Shown: positions 1 to 8,035 of the stretch, piece after piece
How the letters are laid out: each line of letters begins with the position of its first letter
Position numbering within the stretch: position 1 is the stretch's first letter
Origin: CAYMSF01 sp964542255
Lineage (GTDB): Bacteria; Verrucomicrobiota; Lentisphaeria; Victivallales; Victivallaceae
Direction of reading: 5' to 3'
DNA length: 12,342 nucleotides
NCBI GenBank assembly: GCA_964542255.1
Contig: CAZITV010000057.1
Location: 1 to 12,342 of the forward strand
The notes under the pieces: generated by a model
The model's database searches: none
What the model was told of the DNA's origin: nothing
The model's input: only the letters and a program-made list of their open reading frames with translations
Position numbers and translations under genes: made by a program

Positions 1-32
1 ATACATCATCCTTTTTTATAACGTCAATTTTC

Positions 33-42
33 TGCCGCGGCA
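33..42. repeat. 10-bp GC-rich palindrome TGCCGCGGCA
   Basis: A perfect self-complementary decamer in otherwise very AT-rich sequence, about 85 bp upstream of the tRNA gene. No T-run follows it closely enough on either strand to call a terminator. It could be the end of a feature lying left of the window or a protein-binding site. Function is unknown. Confidence 0.3.
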
Positions 43-69
43 AATAATATATTTTTTAAATAAAAATAA

Positions 70-107
70 AAATTATCATTGAATTTTTCATATATTTATG
101 ATAATTT
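70..107. repeat. 10-bp inverted repeat upstream of tRNA-Val
   Basis: AAATTATCAT (70-79) is matched by its exact reverse complement ATGATAATTT (98-107), with an 18-nt spacer. The whole block is AT-rich and ends just before the TATATA stretch at 107-112, which is the likeliest -10 region for the tRNA starting at 126. It may be part of the tRNA promoter region, or it may be a chance palindrome in AT-rich DNA. Confidence 0.3.
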
Positions 108-125
108 ATATAGGTAATTAAAATA

Positions 126-202
<77 letters not shown>

Positions 203-298
203 TTTCCCGCCACGCAATGACAATTTAATTACTCAAATAAGCTCTAAAAATGTCAAAATTATCTTCGCCGCAACATAATCTCAAGCTTTCGTTATTAG

Positions 299-326
299 TT
301 GAAAAAATATAAGCTTATAACATAAA
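299..326 (+). promoter_or_regulatory. Possible sigma-70-like promoter of the alkaline phosphatase gene
   Basis: TTGAAA (299-304) lies 16 bp before CATAAA (321-326), which is a fair -35 and a 4/6 -10. A start about 7 nt later would leave a leader of about 20 nt before the ATG at 353. No Pho-box repeat is recognisable. This is a weak call because AT-rich DNA yields such matches by chance. Confidence 0.25.
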
Positions 327-352
327 CTTCAATTTTCTGGAATTTGCTAAAT

Positions 353-1696
353 ATGAAACGTATTTATTTGTTTTGTTGCTGCATATTAATGCTTTATTTG
401 TCGATGACGGGCTGTTTTATTACGTCAGATCATGCAACTATCAGCGCTAAGCCAAAATATATTTTTTTATTCATAGGAGATGGACTGGGGGAGAATCATC
501 GTCTTTTGGCCGAATTAACTTTAAAGCAATTGTCTCCACCTGCCACACTTTGCATGAACACATTTCCGGTTCAAGCTAAAACATTTACCTTAAATTCATC
601 TGGTCAAGTCGCTGACTCAGCGGCTGCAGGTACGGCAATCGCCTGCGGGGTAAAAACTGTCAATGGAAGACTAGGCATGGATCTGGGCGAGAATCATGTC
701 ACCAGCATCGCTGTGACCGCCAAAGAGAAAGGAATGAAGGTAGGGATTATCTCGTCTACCGCAATTAATGATGCTACACCTGCCAGTTTTTATGCACACG
801 TAAAGGCTCGAGGGCAATATTCTGACATTGTAAAAGATATGGCATCTAGTAAATTTAATTTTTTTGGCGGCGGCAAGCTGCTATGCGATAAAACTGCTCA
901 GAACGATATCGAAGCACAACTAATTGTCGGTGGTTATAAAATTTTAAATGGTAAAAACGGTCTTAACGCGGCTACAACCGAAAATTGTTTTGCGCAATGT
1001 GTTAATAGTTATACAATTGATTCAAATGCAGAAACCGATAAACCAACGCTGGCTGATTATACTGCTAAAGGAATAGAATTACTCAAAAATCCCAATGGCT
1101 TCTTTATGATGATTGAGGGCGGCAAAATTGACCATGCATCACATTCTAATGATACTGGAACCATGCTTAAAGAGTTATATGAATTTGACAGCGCGATCAA
1201 GGTGGCGCGTGAATTTCAGCAACGTCATCCAAATGACACCTTGTTGGTGGTAACATCCGACCATGAAACCGGCGGTTTAGAGTTTGACAACAAACAACAG
1301 TTTGAACAAAAACAATTAACTTTATTTTTGAACCAAAAATGCAGCGCCGCAATAATTGCCAGCGAGCTAAAAAAAATTGACAAAGCTTCAGCCACATATG
1401 AGCAGTCTTTAAATATTATAATAAATCTCACCGGGTTCAACCAGTTTAGCACATCAGACGAAAATAAATTAAAAGTACTGTGGCATAGTAATTCGGCAGA
1501 TAAACTCAAGCAATTCACGACTCAAGCACTCATGGCCAGGGATAGACATTTGGGAGTAAAATGGAATTTAACGGGGCATAGCGGAACACCTGTATTAACT
1601 TCAGTATCAGCACAAGGCGAGGTACAGGAACTATTCGCCGGAACATATGAAAATTCAGCAATTTTTACAAAATTAAAAAGCCTTCTTGACAAATAA
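353..1696 (+). CDS. PhoA-family alkaline phosphatase, predicted lipoprotein
   Basis: This is a phosphomonoesterase of the alkaline phosphatase superfamily (classical PhoA type, Pfam PF00245), predicted to act outside the inner membrane and release phosphate from many esters. Numbered from the ATG at 353 (447 aa), the N-terminus is a signal peptide with a lipobox-like MTGC, giving a lipidated Cys21. The catalytic set is complete: Asp43 in IGDG, nucleophile Ser89 in DSAAAGTA, Glu255, Asp260 and His264 in the EGGKIDHASH block, Asp303-His304 in SDHETGG, and His409 in GHSGTPV. Length is normal for the family. An in-frame TTG at 344 would add three residues; ATG is preferred because it places the Lys-Arg n-region at the start. 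No strong Shine-Dalgarno is visible. The gene is convergent with the Ser/Thr kinase gene. Anchoring as a lipoprotein differs from the soluble periplasmic E. coli PhoA. The family call is firm; the substrate is not determinable. Confidence 0.93.
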   Translation: MKRIYLFCCCILMLYLSMTGCFITSDHATISAKPKYIFLFIGDGLGENHRLLAELTLKQLSPPATLCMNTFPVQAKTFTLNSSGQVADSAAAGTAIACGVKTVNGRLGMDLGENHVTSIAVTAKEKGMKVGIISSTAINDATPASFYAHVKARGQYSDIVKDMASSKFNFFGGGKLLCDKTAQNDIEAQLIVGGYKILNGKNGLNAATTENCFAQCVNSYTIDSNAETDKPTLADYTAKGIELLKNPNGFFMMIEGGKIDHASHSNDTGTMLKELYEFDSAIKVAREFQQRHPNDTLLVVTSDHETGGLEFDNKQQFEQKQLTLFLNQKCSAAIIASELKKIDKASATYEQSLNIIINLTGFNQFSTSDENKLKVLWHSNSADKLKQFTTQALMARDRHLGVKWNLTGHSGTPVLTSVSAQGEVQELFAGTYENSAIFTKLKSLLDK

Positions 1697-1807
1697 TATT
1701 TGTTCACACTTTGATAACCGCATTGAAATATTTCCCGAGATTTTTTGCTGCGCAAACACGATCTCCCATGTGGTGAATGTTAATGTGAAATATATTGGAT
1801 TAAAAAA

Positions 1808-3244
1808 TTATTCGAGCCGTTGCTCACTGGCAGCTGCTAATTCCTGCAAACTCTTGATTGCCGAATTGGCAGTATCACGCAAAGTCTGGTTGTTCCGGTA
1901 TTGTCCGGAGTTCAATTGATATCGCCATAATTCGATTGCTGCCGCATATTTCTTTTCTATTTCAAGCCTGTATGATTTTTGTTTAATGCTGATAATTTCA
2001 AGTTCAACGTTGCGTTTTTCTTCAGTAACCCGATTCTCAATAATCTTGTCGCCAAGCAGCTTTAACAGTTCTTTAGCGCGGGTAGAGTATTCCGTTTGTT
2101 CTAAACGCAAAATCTGCTCTAAATTTGCAATCACCATAGGATATTGCTGCGGAGTGCAGTTTTCCGCTTGTTGAATTGTACGCACACAAAACTCCCTGAT
2201 ATTTCGGTGTTTATTTTCATAATGGCTATAAACAATCAAAATCAATGCTGAAATAATGCTAATTATCAAAATAAATAACAGCCTGGGAGAGAATAGCTTA
2301 GTATTCTTTTTTAACGTATGAGGTGCTTTATCAGAGTTGGTATTCAATGTTGATATTGACAAAACCCCTTTATCACTGAGATATTTATCACATTCATCAA
2401 TAAGGTCTTTCCACTCCGGAAATCTTTCATAAGGCTTTTTTGCTATCATTCGCATTGTAATAGCAGAAACAGTGGTGGATACTTTTTTATTAATCACTTT
2501 AGGCGGCACAGCAGATTCACAAAAATGTTTACTGATTATACCAAGTGAAGTTGGTGCGTCAAAAGGAGGTTTCCCTGTGAGGATTTGATACAATGTGCAT
2601 CCCAGGGAATACATGTCTGCATGGAAGTCCAATTCAGTACTGCGTGCCTGTTCGGGACTGACGTAGTAAGGAGAGCCAATAATAGTGCCGCATTGTGTTA
2701 ATTCTTCACGGTCATCGCCGGCTATTTTTGAAATCCCGAAGTCGAGCAGCTTGACCACGCCTTCATCAGACAGCATAATGTTAGATGGTTTGATGTCACG
2801 ATGAATCAAGTGGTGTTTTTTCCACGCATAATCCAACGTCACCGCAATATCTCTGACAATTTTCAAGGCATTTATTTCATCTATAAACCTGTCTGCCGCA
2901 ATAATCTCAGATAAATTTTTACCTTGGACATACATCATGGAAAAATAACACACATCATCATCAATCCCAGCTTCAATAGCCTGGACGATATTCGGATGTT
3001 CAATTTTAGCTAATGTCCGGACCTCAAGAAAAAACCGTTCTAGCGAATGTTTATTATTAACCAGCGCTGGTAAAAGAATCTTTAGCGCCACCATTCGCTG
3101 CATCGACTTTTGCTCAGCTAAGTAAACCTCACCCATGCCTCCGATACCAATAGGACGAAGTAAATTATAGTCACCCAGGGTTTTAATATGCATGAATGAA
3201 GAATTTTGTGCCAGTGAGCTATCGTCAGATTCAGTACTCAACAT
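1808..3244 (-). CDS. Membrane-anchored Hanks-type Ser/Thr protein kinase
   Basis: A eukaryote-like kinase that would phosphorylate Ser/Thr on cytoplasmic proteins. Numbered from the ATG at 3244 (478 aa), the catalytic domain covers about residues 25-290. It has the glycine loop GIGGMGEVY (33-41), Lys55 in VALKIL, Glu74 of helix C, the catalytic loop HRDIKPSN (148-155, base Asp150), DFG at 168-170, SPE in place of APE at 196-198, Asp210 of subdomain IX and Arg274 of subdomain XI. All key residues are present, so it should be active. A Ser/Thr-rich linker leads to one membrane helix at about 321-339. The remaining ~140 residues are predicted to be outside the cytoplasm; they are charged and helical, with a TPR-like segment near the end (KKYAAAIELW). 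There are no PASTA repeats. An in-frame TTG at 3253 is an alternative start; neither has a strong ribosome-binding site. The gene begins 48 bp after arnD on the same strand with no terminator between, so co-transcription with the arn genes is likely. Its targets and ligand are unknown. Confidence 0.92.
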   Translation of the reverse strand: MLSTESDDSSLAQNSSFMHIKTLGDYNLLRPIGIGGMGEVYLAEQKSMQRMVALKILLPALVNNKHSLERFFLEVRTLAKIEHPNIVQAIEAGIDDDVCYFSMMYVQGKNLSEIIAADRFIDEINALKIVRDIAVTLDYAWKKHHLIHRDIKPSNIMLSDEGVVKLLDFGISKIAGDDREELTQCGTIIGSPYYVSPEQARSTELDFHADMYSLGCTLYQILTGKPPFDAPTSLGIISKHFCESAVPPKVINKKVSTTVSAITMRMIAKKPYERFPEWKDLIDECDKYLSDKGVLSISTLNTNSDKAPHTLKKNTKLFSPRLLFILIISIISALILIVYSHYENKHRNIREFCVRTIQQAENCTPQQYPMVIANLEQILRLEQTEYSTRAKELLKLLGDKIIENRVTEEKRNVELEIISIKQKSYRLEIEKKYAAAIELWRYQLNSGQYRNNQTLRDTANSAIKSLQELAAASEQRLE

Positions 3245-3292
3245 AAAATCCAACCGTATTTAGTATTTTTTTACCTGCTCATTATTGAATAA

Positions 3293-4186
3293 TTAGCCAG
3301 ACATCGCCTCTTGACAGGCCAACCACCCTTCTCTGCCAGGAAAAGGTTTCTGAACAATTTTACCAAAAGGAATAGTACCGGCATCACGAACAAGTTCGCC
3401 TAAAGTTACAAACGAATAGCCCCGCTGCTGCGCTTTTATAATATAATCTTCAAACATAGCCAAACACTTATTTCCCTCCGCCTCTGCATGGATTGTCAAT
3501 ACATTCAATTTATCAGGTTGTAATAATGATAACATATACTCATTGTAATTACTATCATCAACGCCATCACGGCCAAGGACTTCGTCATATGTCGGCAAGG
3601 TTACAGGAACTTGAATTTGAGCTTTAGGTGCGGCATGGACATCGGGACGAAAAATCGAAACACCTCTGCAATCACTATTAAAATTAAATAATAGCCGACT
3701 CTTCGCAATTAGAGCGTTGTCATTGCAGCGCCAACCCGGCATGGCGGAACTAACTGGGGAGTTACCCGTAATTTCAGTTAAAAGGTCATACCCCTTTTTG
3801 AATGACTCATACAGTTGTTCTTCAGTCATTATTTCAATTTTGGCTTGAAGCTGATGGTGATCCCATGCATGCAGCCCTATTTCATGCTTTTCGTCTGCAA
3901 CATCTTTGATGATTGATGCATTATGTTTGCCAATTAATGGCCCTGGCCACATAGTACCCATCAAGATTATTTCTGGTCCATAAAGACTGGCTGCATTGGT
4001 GCGCAGCATTTTCCATAAAAAATCTGGTTTAAGGAGACGCCATAAGTGCCGCCCCATATTATCCGGCCCAACTGAAAAATAAAAAGTCGCAGAAATCTTA
4101 TATTTACGCAGCAGCTGACAAAGATTTGGAACACCAATTCTCGTTCCACGAAAAGTATCAACATCAATTCTTAATCCAATCTTCAT
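3293..4186 (-). CDS. arnD: 4-deoxy-4-formamido-L-arabinose-phosphoundecaprenol deformylase
   Basis: ArnD hydrolyses the N-formyl group from undecaprenyl phosphate-4-formamido-L-arabinose at the cytoplasmic face of the inner membrane, which makes the sugar competent for flipping and transfer. The 297-aa product has the length of E. coli ArnD and matches it closely from memory, for example in the N-terminal GLRIDVDTFRGTR, in SVGPDNMGRHLWR and near the end in GREGWL. The polysaccharide-deacetylase (NodB-like) metal site is intact: Asp8/Asp10 in DVD, His106 and His110 in HAWDHH, the PGWR loop at 150-153, and His233 in TIHAE. It starts with ATG only 4 bp after the TGA of the upstream glycosyltransferase gene, so translational coupling is likely. 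The ribosome-binding site would fall inside the end of that gene (AGAAGTGA). The partner genes arnB and arnC are not nearby. Confidence 0.95.
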   Translation of the reverse strand: MKIGLRIDVDTFRGTRIGVPNLCQLLRKYKISATFYFSVGPDNMGRHLWRLLKPDFLWKMLRTNAASLYGPEIILMGTMWPGPLIGKHNASIIKDVADEKHEIGLHAWDHHQLQAKIEIMTEEQLYESFKKGYDLLTEITGNSPVSSAMPGWRCNDNALIAKSRLLFNFNSDCRGVSIFRPDVHAAPKAQIQVPVTLPTYDEVLGRDGVDDSNYNEYMLSLLQPDKLNVLTIHAEAEGNKCLAMFEDYIIKAQQRGYSFVTLGELVRDAGTIPFGKIVQKPFPGREGWLACQEAMSG

Positions 4187-4190
4187 AATT

Positions 4191-5870
4191 TCACTTCTTA
4201 AATTTTAATAAAACCAGTTCATCCCGTTTTACTTTATGAGTGTAAACTATATCCATATTATTGAAGTTGCTGTTTTTATCATATTCAGCTAAAATTATTG
4301 CTTTAGAAGCCAACGGCGATTGACGCAGTTTTTCCAACTTTTCTTCATCAAGCTCCCGTACAGTTCTGCCAAGGTAAAATACCGCGCCGCCACTAAGCCG
4401 TTCCGATGGTTTAAAGAGATAAAATTCATCTCCATCGGCTAGATACTTGTGTGCTTGAACAAAAATATCAGCTGTAGAATTTTTATAATTTAAAGTTTTT
4501 AAAATAACTGAATCGATTGAGACATACATCGTAGCGACGCCCAATAATATGCCTATCGCAATAATCGTTGGATTGTGCTTTGCTTTCAACCGATAACCTA
4601 AAATCACCAATCCGGCAGAAAAAATAAGGCACAATATTTGGCTCATGCATGATACTATCGGGACGTACAGTATTATTACCGTAACCAATAGTATCAACGG
4701 GGATACCATGGTCAATATCGCCAGCACGACAGCAAAACCGCGCATAATTGATTCAATTCTATACTTTGCCGGCAGTAAAATTTTACCTTCAATAAGCGGT
4801 GCCAAGGCAGTAGCCGTCAACAACGCCATGGCACCATATAGCGGCAATAAATATACCTGCCGCTTACCGGCGGAAATGCATAACAATAAAAAAGGAACAA
4901 TTAACCAGCATAATATAAATAAGAGTTGACGATTCTGCAGTGTCTTTCTAATTTTGTAGAGATAAAAGCCAAGTGCAGCCAATAAAAAAATAGTCCACGG
5001 CTGAAATTGTTCAGGTAATTTTAATAGATAATAGTAAAACGGCTCAACATGTTCGGCATGACTGCCAATAAAACGACCAAAGTTATTTGTCCACACGACT
5101 GTATATACCGCATCATAACCAGAAGCGTTATATAGTGCCAATAACCATAACGCAACCGGGATAAAACTCAGTAACGCCCCTGTGAATAATCCGCACCAAT
5201 TAATCCAACTAAACTTTTTATTGATAAAAAAATCTGTAACTGCCAACCAACAACATAATGCGGCACATGGTATCGCTAAGCCAACTAATGATTTAGTCAG
5301 CACTGCTCCACCAAGCATAACGGCAAACATAACGAAATACGTATTGCGATGCCGCCATGTGGAAGATTGTGAAAAACAGTAAAAAGCCCACATCGCCAAT
5401 ATCACCAATGCGCACAACAGAATATCAGTCATCCCTTTTCTGCTGTTATTCCAATAACGCATTGAGGTGGCAAGCAGAAGAGCTGATAAAAAAGCAGTAA
5501 AATTTGAGTACTTCATACGGCGTGCTAATAGAAAGACACCAACAACGCCTAATATACCGCCAAGTGCAGCCGGTAATTTTACCGCCAAAGGGGTTCGCCC
5601 TAATTGGGTAATAGAAAAGCTTTCAAGCCATAAAAACAGCGGAGGAGTTTCAAGGAATGCAACGCCATTTAAGCGCGGTTCAACCCAATTGCCATTAATT
5701 GCGGTTTCCGTGGCGATACCAGCTATGCGCGGCTCATCCGCGCCCCACAATTGACGATCTCCAAGACCGGCAAAAAACATAAGGCTGGAAAATAATATAA
5801 CTGCCAGCAGCCACTCACGCGACGATATATGTTCTAACCATATTCTAAATTTGCTGGTAGTCGTTATCAT
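4191..5870 (-). CDS. arnT: ArnT-like GT-C family glycosyltransferase
   Basis: A polytopic inner-membrane glycosyltransferase of the PMT_2/GT83 type. ArnT members move L-Ara4N from undecaprenyl phosphate to lipid A on the periplasmic side, reducing its negative charge. The 559-aa protein has about a dozen hydrophobic segments. The first periplasmic loop has the expected acidic pair Asp45-Glu46 in WGADEPR, then FLETPP at 73-78. A second conserved acidic residue, Asp149, lies in KGMTD. A later GKRQVYLLPLY block is the family's characteristic KRxxYLLP signature. The C-terminus is a soluble tail of about 100 residues after the last helix. The ArnT role rests mainly on its place between arnA and arnD; sequence alone supports only a lipid-linked-sugar transferase, and similarity to E. 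coli ArnT is much lower than for its neighbours. The usual Lys after the loop Glu (EKP) is Thr here, which may mean a different acceptor or donor. It starts at ATG 5868-5870 with only a weak upstream AAAAGAA. Confidence 0.78.
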   Translation of the reverse strand: MITTTSKFRIWLEHISSREWLLAVILFSSLMFFAGLGDRQLWGADEPRIAGIATETAINGNWVEPRLNGVAFLETPPLFLWLESFSITQLGRTPLAVKLPAALGGILGVVGVFLLARRMKYSNFTAFLSALLLATSMRYWNNSRKGMTDILLCALVILAMWAFYCFSQSSTWRHRNTYFVMFAVMLGGAVLTKSLVGLAIPCAALCCWLAVTDFFINKKFSWINWCGLFTGALLSFIPVALWLLALYNASGYDAVYTVVWTNNFGRFIGSHAEHVEPFYYYLLKLPEQFQPWTIFLLAALGFYLYKIRKTLQNRQLLFILCWLIVPFLLLCISAGKRQVYLLPLYGAMALLTATALAPLIEGKILLPAKYRIESIMRGFAVVLAILTMVSPLILLVTVIILYVPIVSCMSQILCLIFSAGLVILGYRLKAKHNPTIIAIGILLGVATMYVSIDSVILKTLNYKNSTADIFVQAHKYLADGDEFYLFKPSERLSGGAVFYLGRTVRELDEEKLEKLRQSPLASKAIILAEYDKNSNFNNMDIVYTHKVKRDELVLLKFKK

Positions 5871-5908
5871 AAATTCTTTTGATTAAGAGTAAAATTCAAA
5901 GTGTTTTA

Positions 5909-5987
5909 GTGTTTTTTGCAGAAATCATGTAGCACAAACTGTTAAAAAATCGATTGTAACTGTAACGGCCATAACTGCAAAAAACAC
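5909..5987. repeat. Perfect 13-bp inverted repeat with 53-nt spacer, between arnA and arnT
   Basis: GTGTTTTTTGCAG (5909-5921) is the exact reverse complement of CTGCAAAAAACAC (5975-5987). The left arm is preceded by a partial copy, GTGTTTT at 5901-5907. The structure fills the 162-bp gap between the arnA stop and the arnT start, so in a read-through transcript it would form a long-looped hairpin in the arnT leader. The loop contains a tandem TGTAAC (5955-5966). There is no adjacent target-site duplication to mark it as a miniature transposon. It may be a regulatory leader, a processing site or a divided operator. Confidence 0.6.
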
Positions 5988-6032
5988 AAATAACATTGGA
6001 ATCTATTCAAAAACAACTTTTAAATTAGCACT

Positions 6033-8024
6033 TTAAGATTTAAATTCGCCTGAACTAATGGCTTCTTCAAGGAAAAAGTCAAGAGTTGTTCCGATTGATT
6101 CATCCAATTTAACTTTTGGTTTCCACCCTAGCAAACGCATCGCATTTTTGATACTGGGACGACGGTGTTGTACATCTTGATATCCCTTGCCGTAAAAAGC
6201 TCCGCTTTCAACGATGAGATAACCGGCGAAAGGCGGAAATTTTTTGCGGGACGGATGTTTATCAAATTTCTTGACAAGCATCTCAGCCATCTCTTTGATA
6301 CTCGCTTCATTATCAGGATTACCGATATTAATAATTTGACCGTCACAGCTACCGTTTTTATTCTCAATAATTTGAAAAAGTGCCTCAATGCCTTCGCTAA
6401 TATCCACAAAACAACGCTTCTGTGCGCCACCATCAACCAGCTGAATCGGCGAACCCTGAACAAGATTTAAAATTAATTGAGTAATCGCTCTGGAACTGCC
6501 AATTCTTGCCGATGTCAAACTGTCAAGCTTTGGTCCGATCCAGTTAAAAGGTCTAAACAGGGTAAACTTTAGATTTTCTTTGACTCCATAGGCCCAAATA
6601 ACACGGTCTAATAACTGCTTACTGCTTGAATAAATCCACCGCTGCATGCGAATTGGACCAGTTACTAATTTAGAGTCGTCTTCATCAAAATTCTCATCCT
6701 CACACATTCCGTAAACTTCTGATGTAGAGGGAAATATAATTCTCTTATTGTATTTAACACAATAACGAACGATGCGCAGATTTTCTTCAAAGTCTAATTC
6801 AAAGACCCGCAACGGATTTCTTGTGTACTCAATCGGAGTAGCAATCGCTACTAAAGGCAGGACAATGTCACATTTTCTAATGTGGTATTCAATCCATTCA
6901 CGATGAATTGAAATATCCCCTTCGCGAAAATGGAAATTAGGACGATTCAGCAAGTGGTCGATATAATTTGAACGCAAGTCCAAACCAAATACTTCATACT
7001 TGTCACTTGCCAGCAGGCGTTCACTTAAATGACTACCAATAAAGCCATTGACACCCAAAATTAAAACGCTCTTCCGGCGCGATGCCTCTTTGGCTAGGCG
7101 CGGTTCTTTACCAAAAACCATATTAGCCACAATTCTGCTCTCAGTCGCAAACTGATTGCCAGACATCAAAACTCCATTTTCAATTTGAGCAGACTCTACC
7201 TGAATTGCTCCTTTTCCACATGCAATAACCAGTGGCTGCTGGCAAATTACAGTTCCAGGCTTAACTTTTACTGTAGATTTAACCTCAGAAACTTCCCAAA
7301 AAAGACATTTACGGTCACCCATATAACTGAATGCTCCGGGATACGGACGGGTGGTCGCACGAACCAAGTTCCTAATTTCACTTGATGTACAGCCCCAATT
7401 AATTTCTCCATCAGCAGGCTTTCTGCCGCCAAAATAAGTCGCTTTGGATTCATCTTGTTTTTTTCTGACAACTTTCCCCTTTTTGATTTGTGGCAAAATT
7501 TTATTCAGAAGCGTTTCGGATGCGGCGGCGGCTTTCAGATGAACATCTTTGGCATTATCACTGTCAGCGATAACAATTTTTTCCTGGGCAACAATGTCAC
7601 CATTATCAGGCTTTAGTGTCATATAATGCAGCGTAACTCCGGTTTCTTTCTCACCATTGATAATTGCCCAGTTAATCGGAACACGGCCACGATACGCTGG
7701 CAATAGCGAACCGTGAAGATTTAAGCAACCTTGCAAAGGAATGCTTAAAATATCACTTTTGATCATGTCGCGAAAATAGAATGAGAAAATTATATCAGGC
7801 TTTAATTGCCGAATTTTTTCAACCCAGACGGGGTGATTAATGTCTTCTGGAGCGAATACTGGTAGACCCTTTTCGCACGCTAATTCGGCGACTGAATCAA
7901 ACCAAATATTTTCATTTTGGCTATCTTTATGGGTAAATACGCCAACAATATCAATTTTATTTTTTAATAAAGCTTTAATCCCTACACAGCCGATGTTGTG
8001 ATAACCCAGTACAACACATCTCAT
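6033..8024 (-). CDS. arnA: Bifunctional UDP-L-Ara4N formyltransferase / UDP-glucuronate dehydrogenase (decarboxylating)
   Basis: ArnA is cytoplasmic and catalyses two non-consecutive steps. Its C-terminal domain oxidatively decarboxylates UDP-glucuronate to UDP-4-keto-pentose with NAD+, and its N-terminal domain formylates UDP-L-Ara4N with 10-formyl-tetrahydrofolate. The 663-aa length is close to the 660 aa of E. coli ArnA. The N-terminal domain (about 1-305) has the catalytic triad Asn102, His104 (in NLHGSLLP) and Asp140. The C-terminal short-chain dehydrogenase domain has GVNGFIG at 324-330, STSE with Ser435 and Glu436, Tyr465, Lys469, and Arg621 in HRRPS. All active-site residues known from E. 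coli are present. The ATG at 8022-8024 is chosen over an in-frame start at 8072 because it aligns with the E. coli N-terminus and has GGAG 7 nt upstream (8032-8035). It is the first gene of the probable arnA-arnT-arnD-kinase unit. Confidence 0.96.
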   Translation of the reverse strand: MRCVVLGYHNIGCVGIKALLKNKIDIVGVFTHKDSQNENIWFDSVAELACEKGLPVFAPEDINHPVWVEKIRQLKPDIIFSFYFRDMIKSDILSIPLQGCLNLHGSLLPAYRGRVPINWAIINGEKETGVTLHYMTLKPDNGDIVAQEKIVIADSDNAKDVHLKAAAASETLLNKILPQIKKGKVVRKKQDESKATYFGGRKPADGEINWGCTSSEIRNLVRATTRPYPGAFSYMGDRKCLFWEVSEVKSTVKVKPGTVICQQPLVIACGKGAIQVESAQIENGVLMSGNQFATESRIVANMVFGKEPRLAKEASRRKSVLILGVNGFIGSHLSERLLASDKYEVFGLDLRSNYIDHLLNRPNFHFREGDISIHREWIEYHIRKCDIVLPLVAIATPIEYTRNPLRVFELDFEENLRIVRYCVKYNKRIIFPSTSEVYGMCEDENFDEDDSKLVTGPIRMQRWIYSSSKQLLDRVIWAYGVKENLKFTLFRPFNWIGPKLDSLTSARIGSSRAITQLILNLVQGSPIQLVDGGAQKRCFVDISEGIEALFQIIENKNGSCDGQIINIGNPDNEASIKEMAEMLVKKFDKHPSRKKFPPFAGYLIVESGAFYGKGYQDVQHRRPSIKNAMRLLGWKPKVKLDESIGTTLDFFLEEAISSGEFKS

Positions 8025-8031
8025 AGTCTGA

Positions 8032-8035
8032 CTCC
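8032..8035 (-). promoter_or_regulatory. Shine-Dalgarno GGAG for arnA
   Basis: GGAG read on the minus strand lies 7 nt before the ATG at 8022-8024. It is the clearest ribosome-binding site in the window, and it supports the 663-aa start over the in-frame start 48 nt further upstream, which lies on the wrong side of it. Confidence 0.7.

Noticed and set aside
1738..1771. Possible bidirectional terminator between the convergent phosphatase and kinase genes (GAGAT...ATCTC enclosing TTTGC-TGC-GCAAA)
   Set aside because: The stems are short and AT-rich, the outer arms are poorly spaced, and no T-run follows on either strand.
4645..5754. Several plus-strand open frames of 66-95 codons opposite the ArnT-like gene
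   Set aside because: They are antisense shadows of a long, clearly coding minus-strand gene and have no independent motifs or ribosome-binding sites. The same applies to those opposite arnA, cstA and pfkA.
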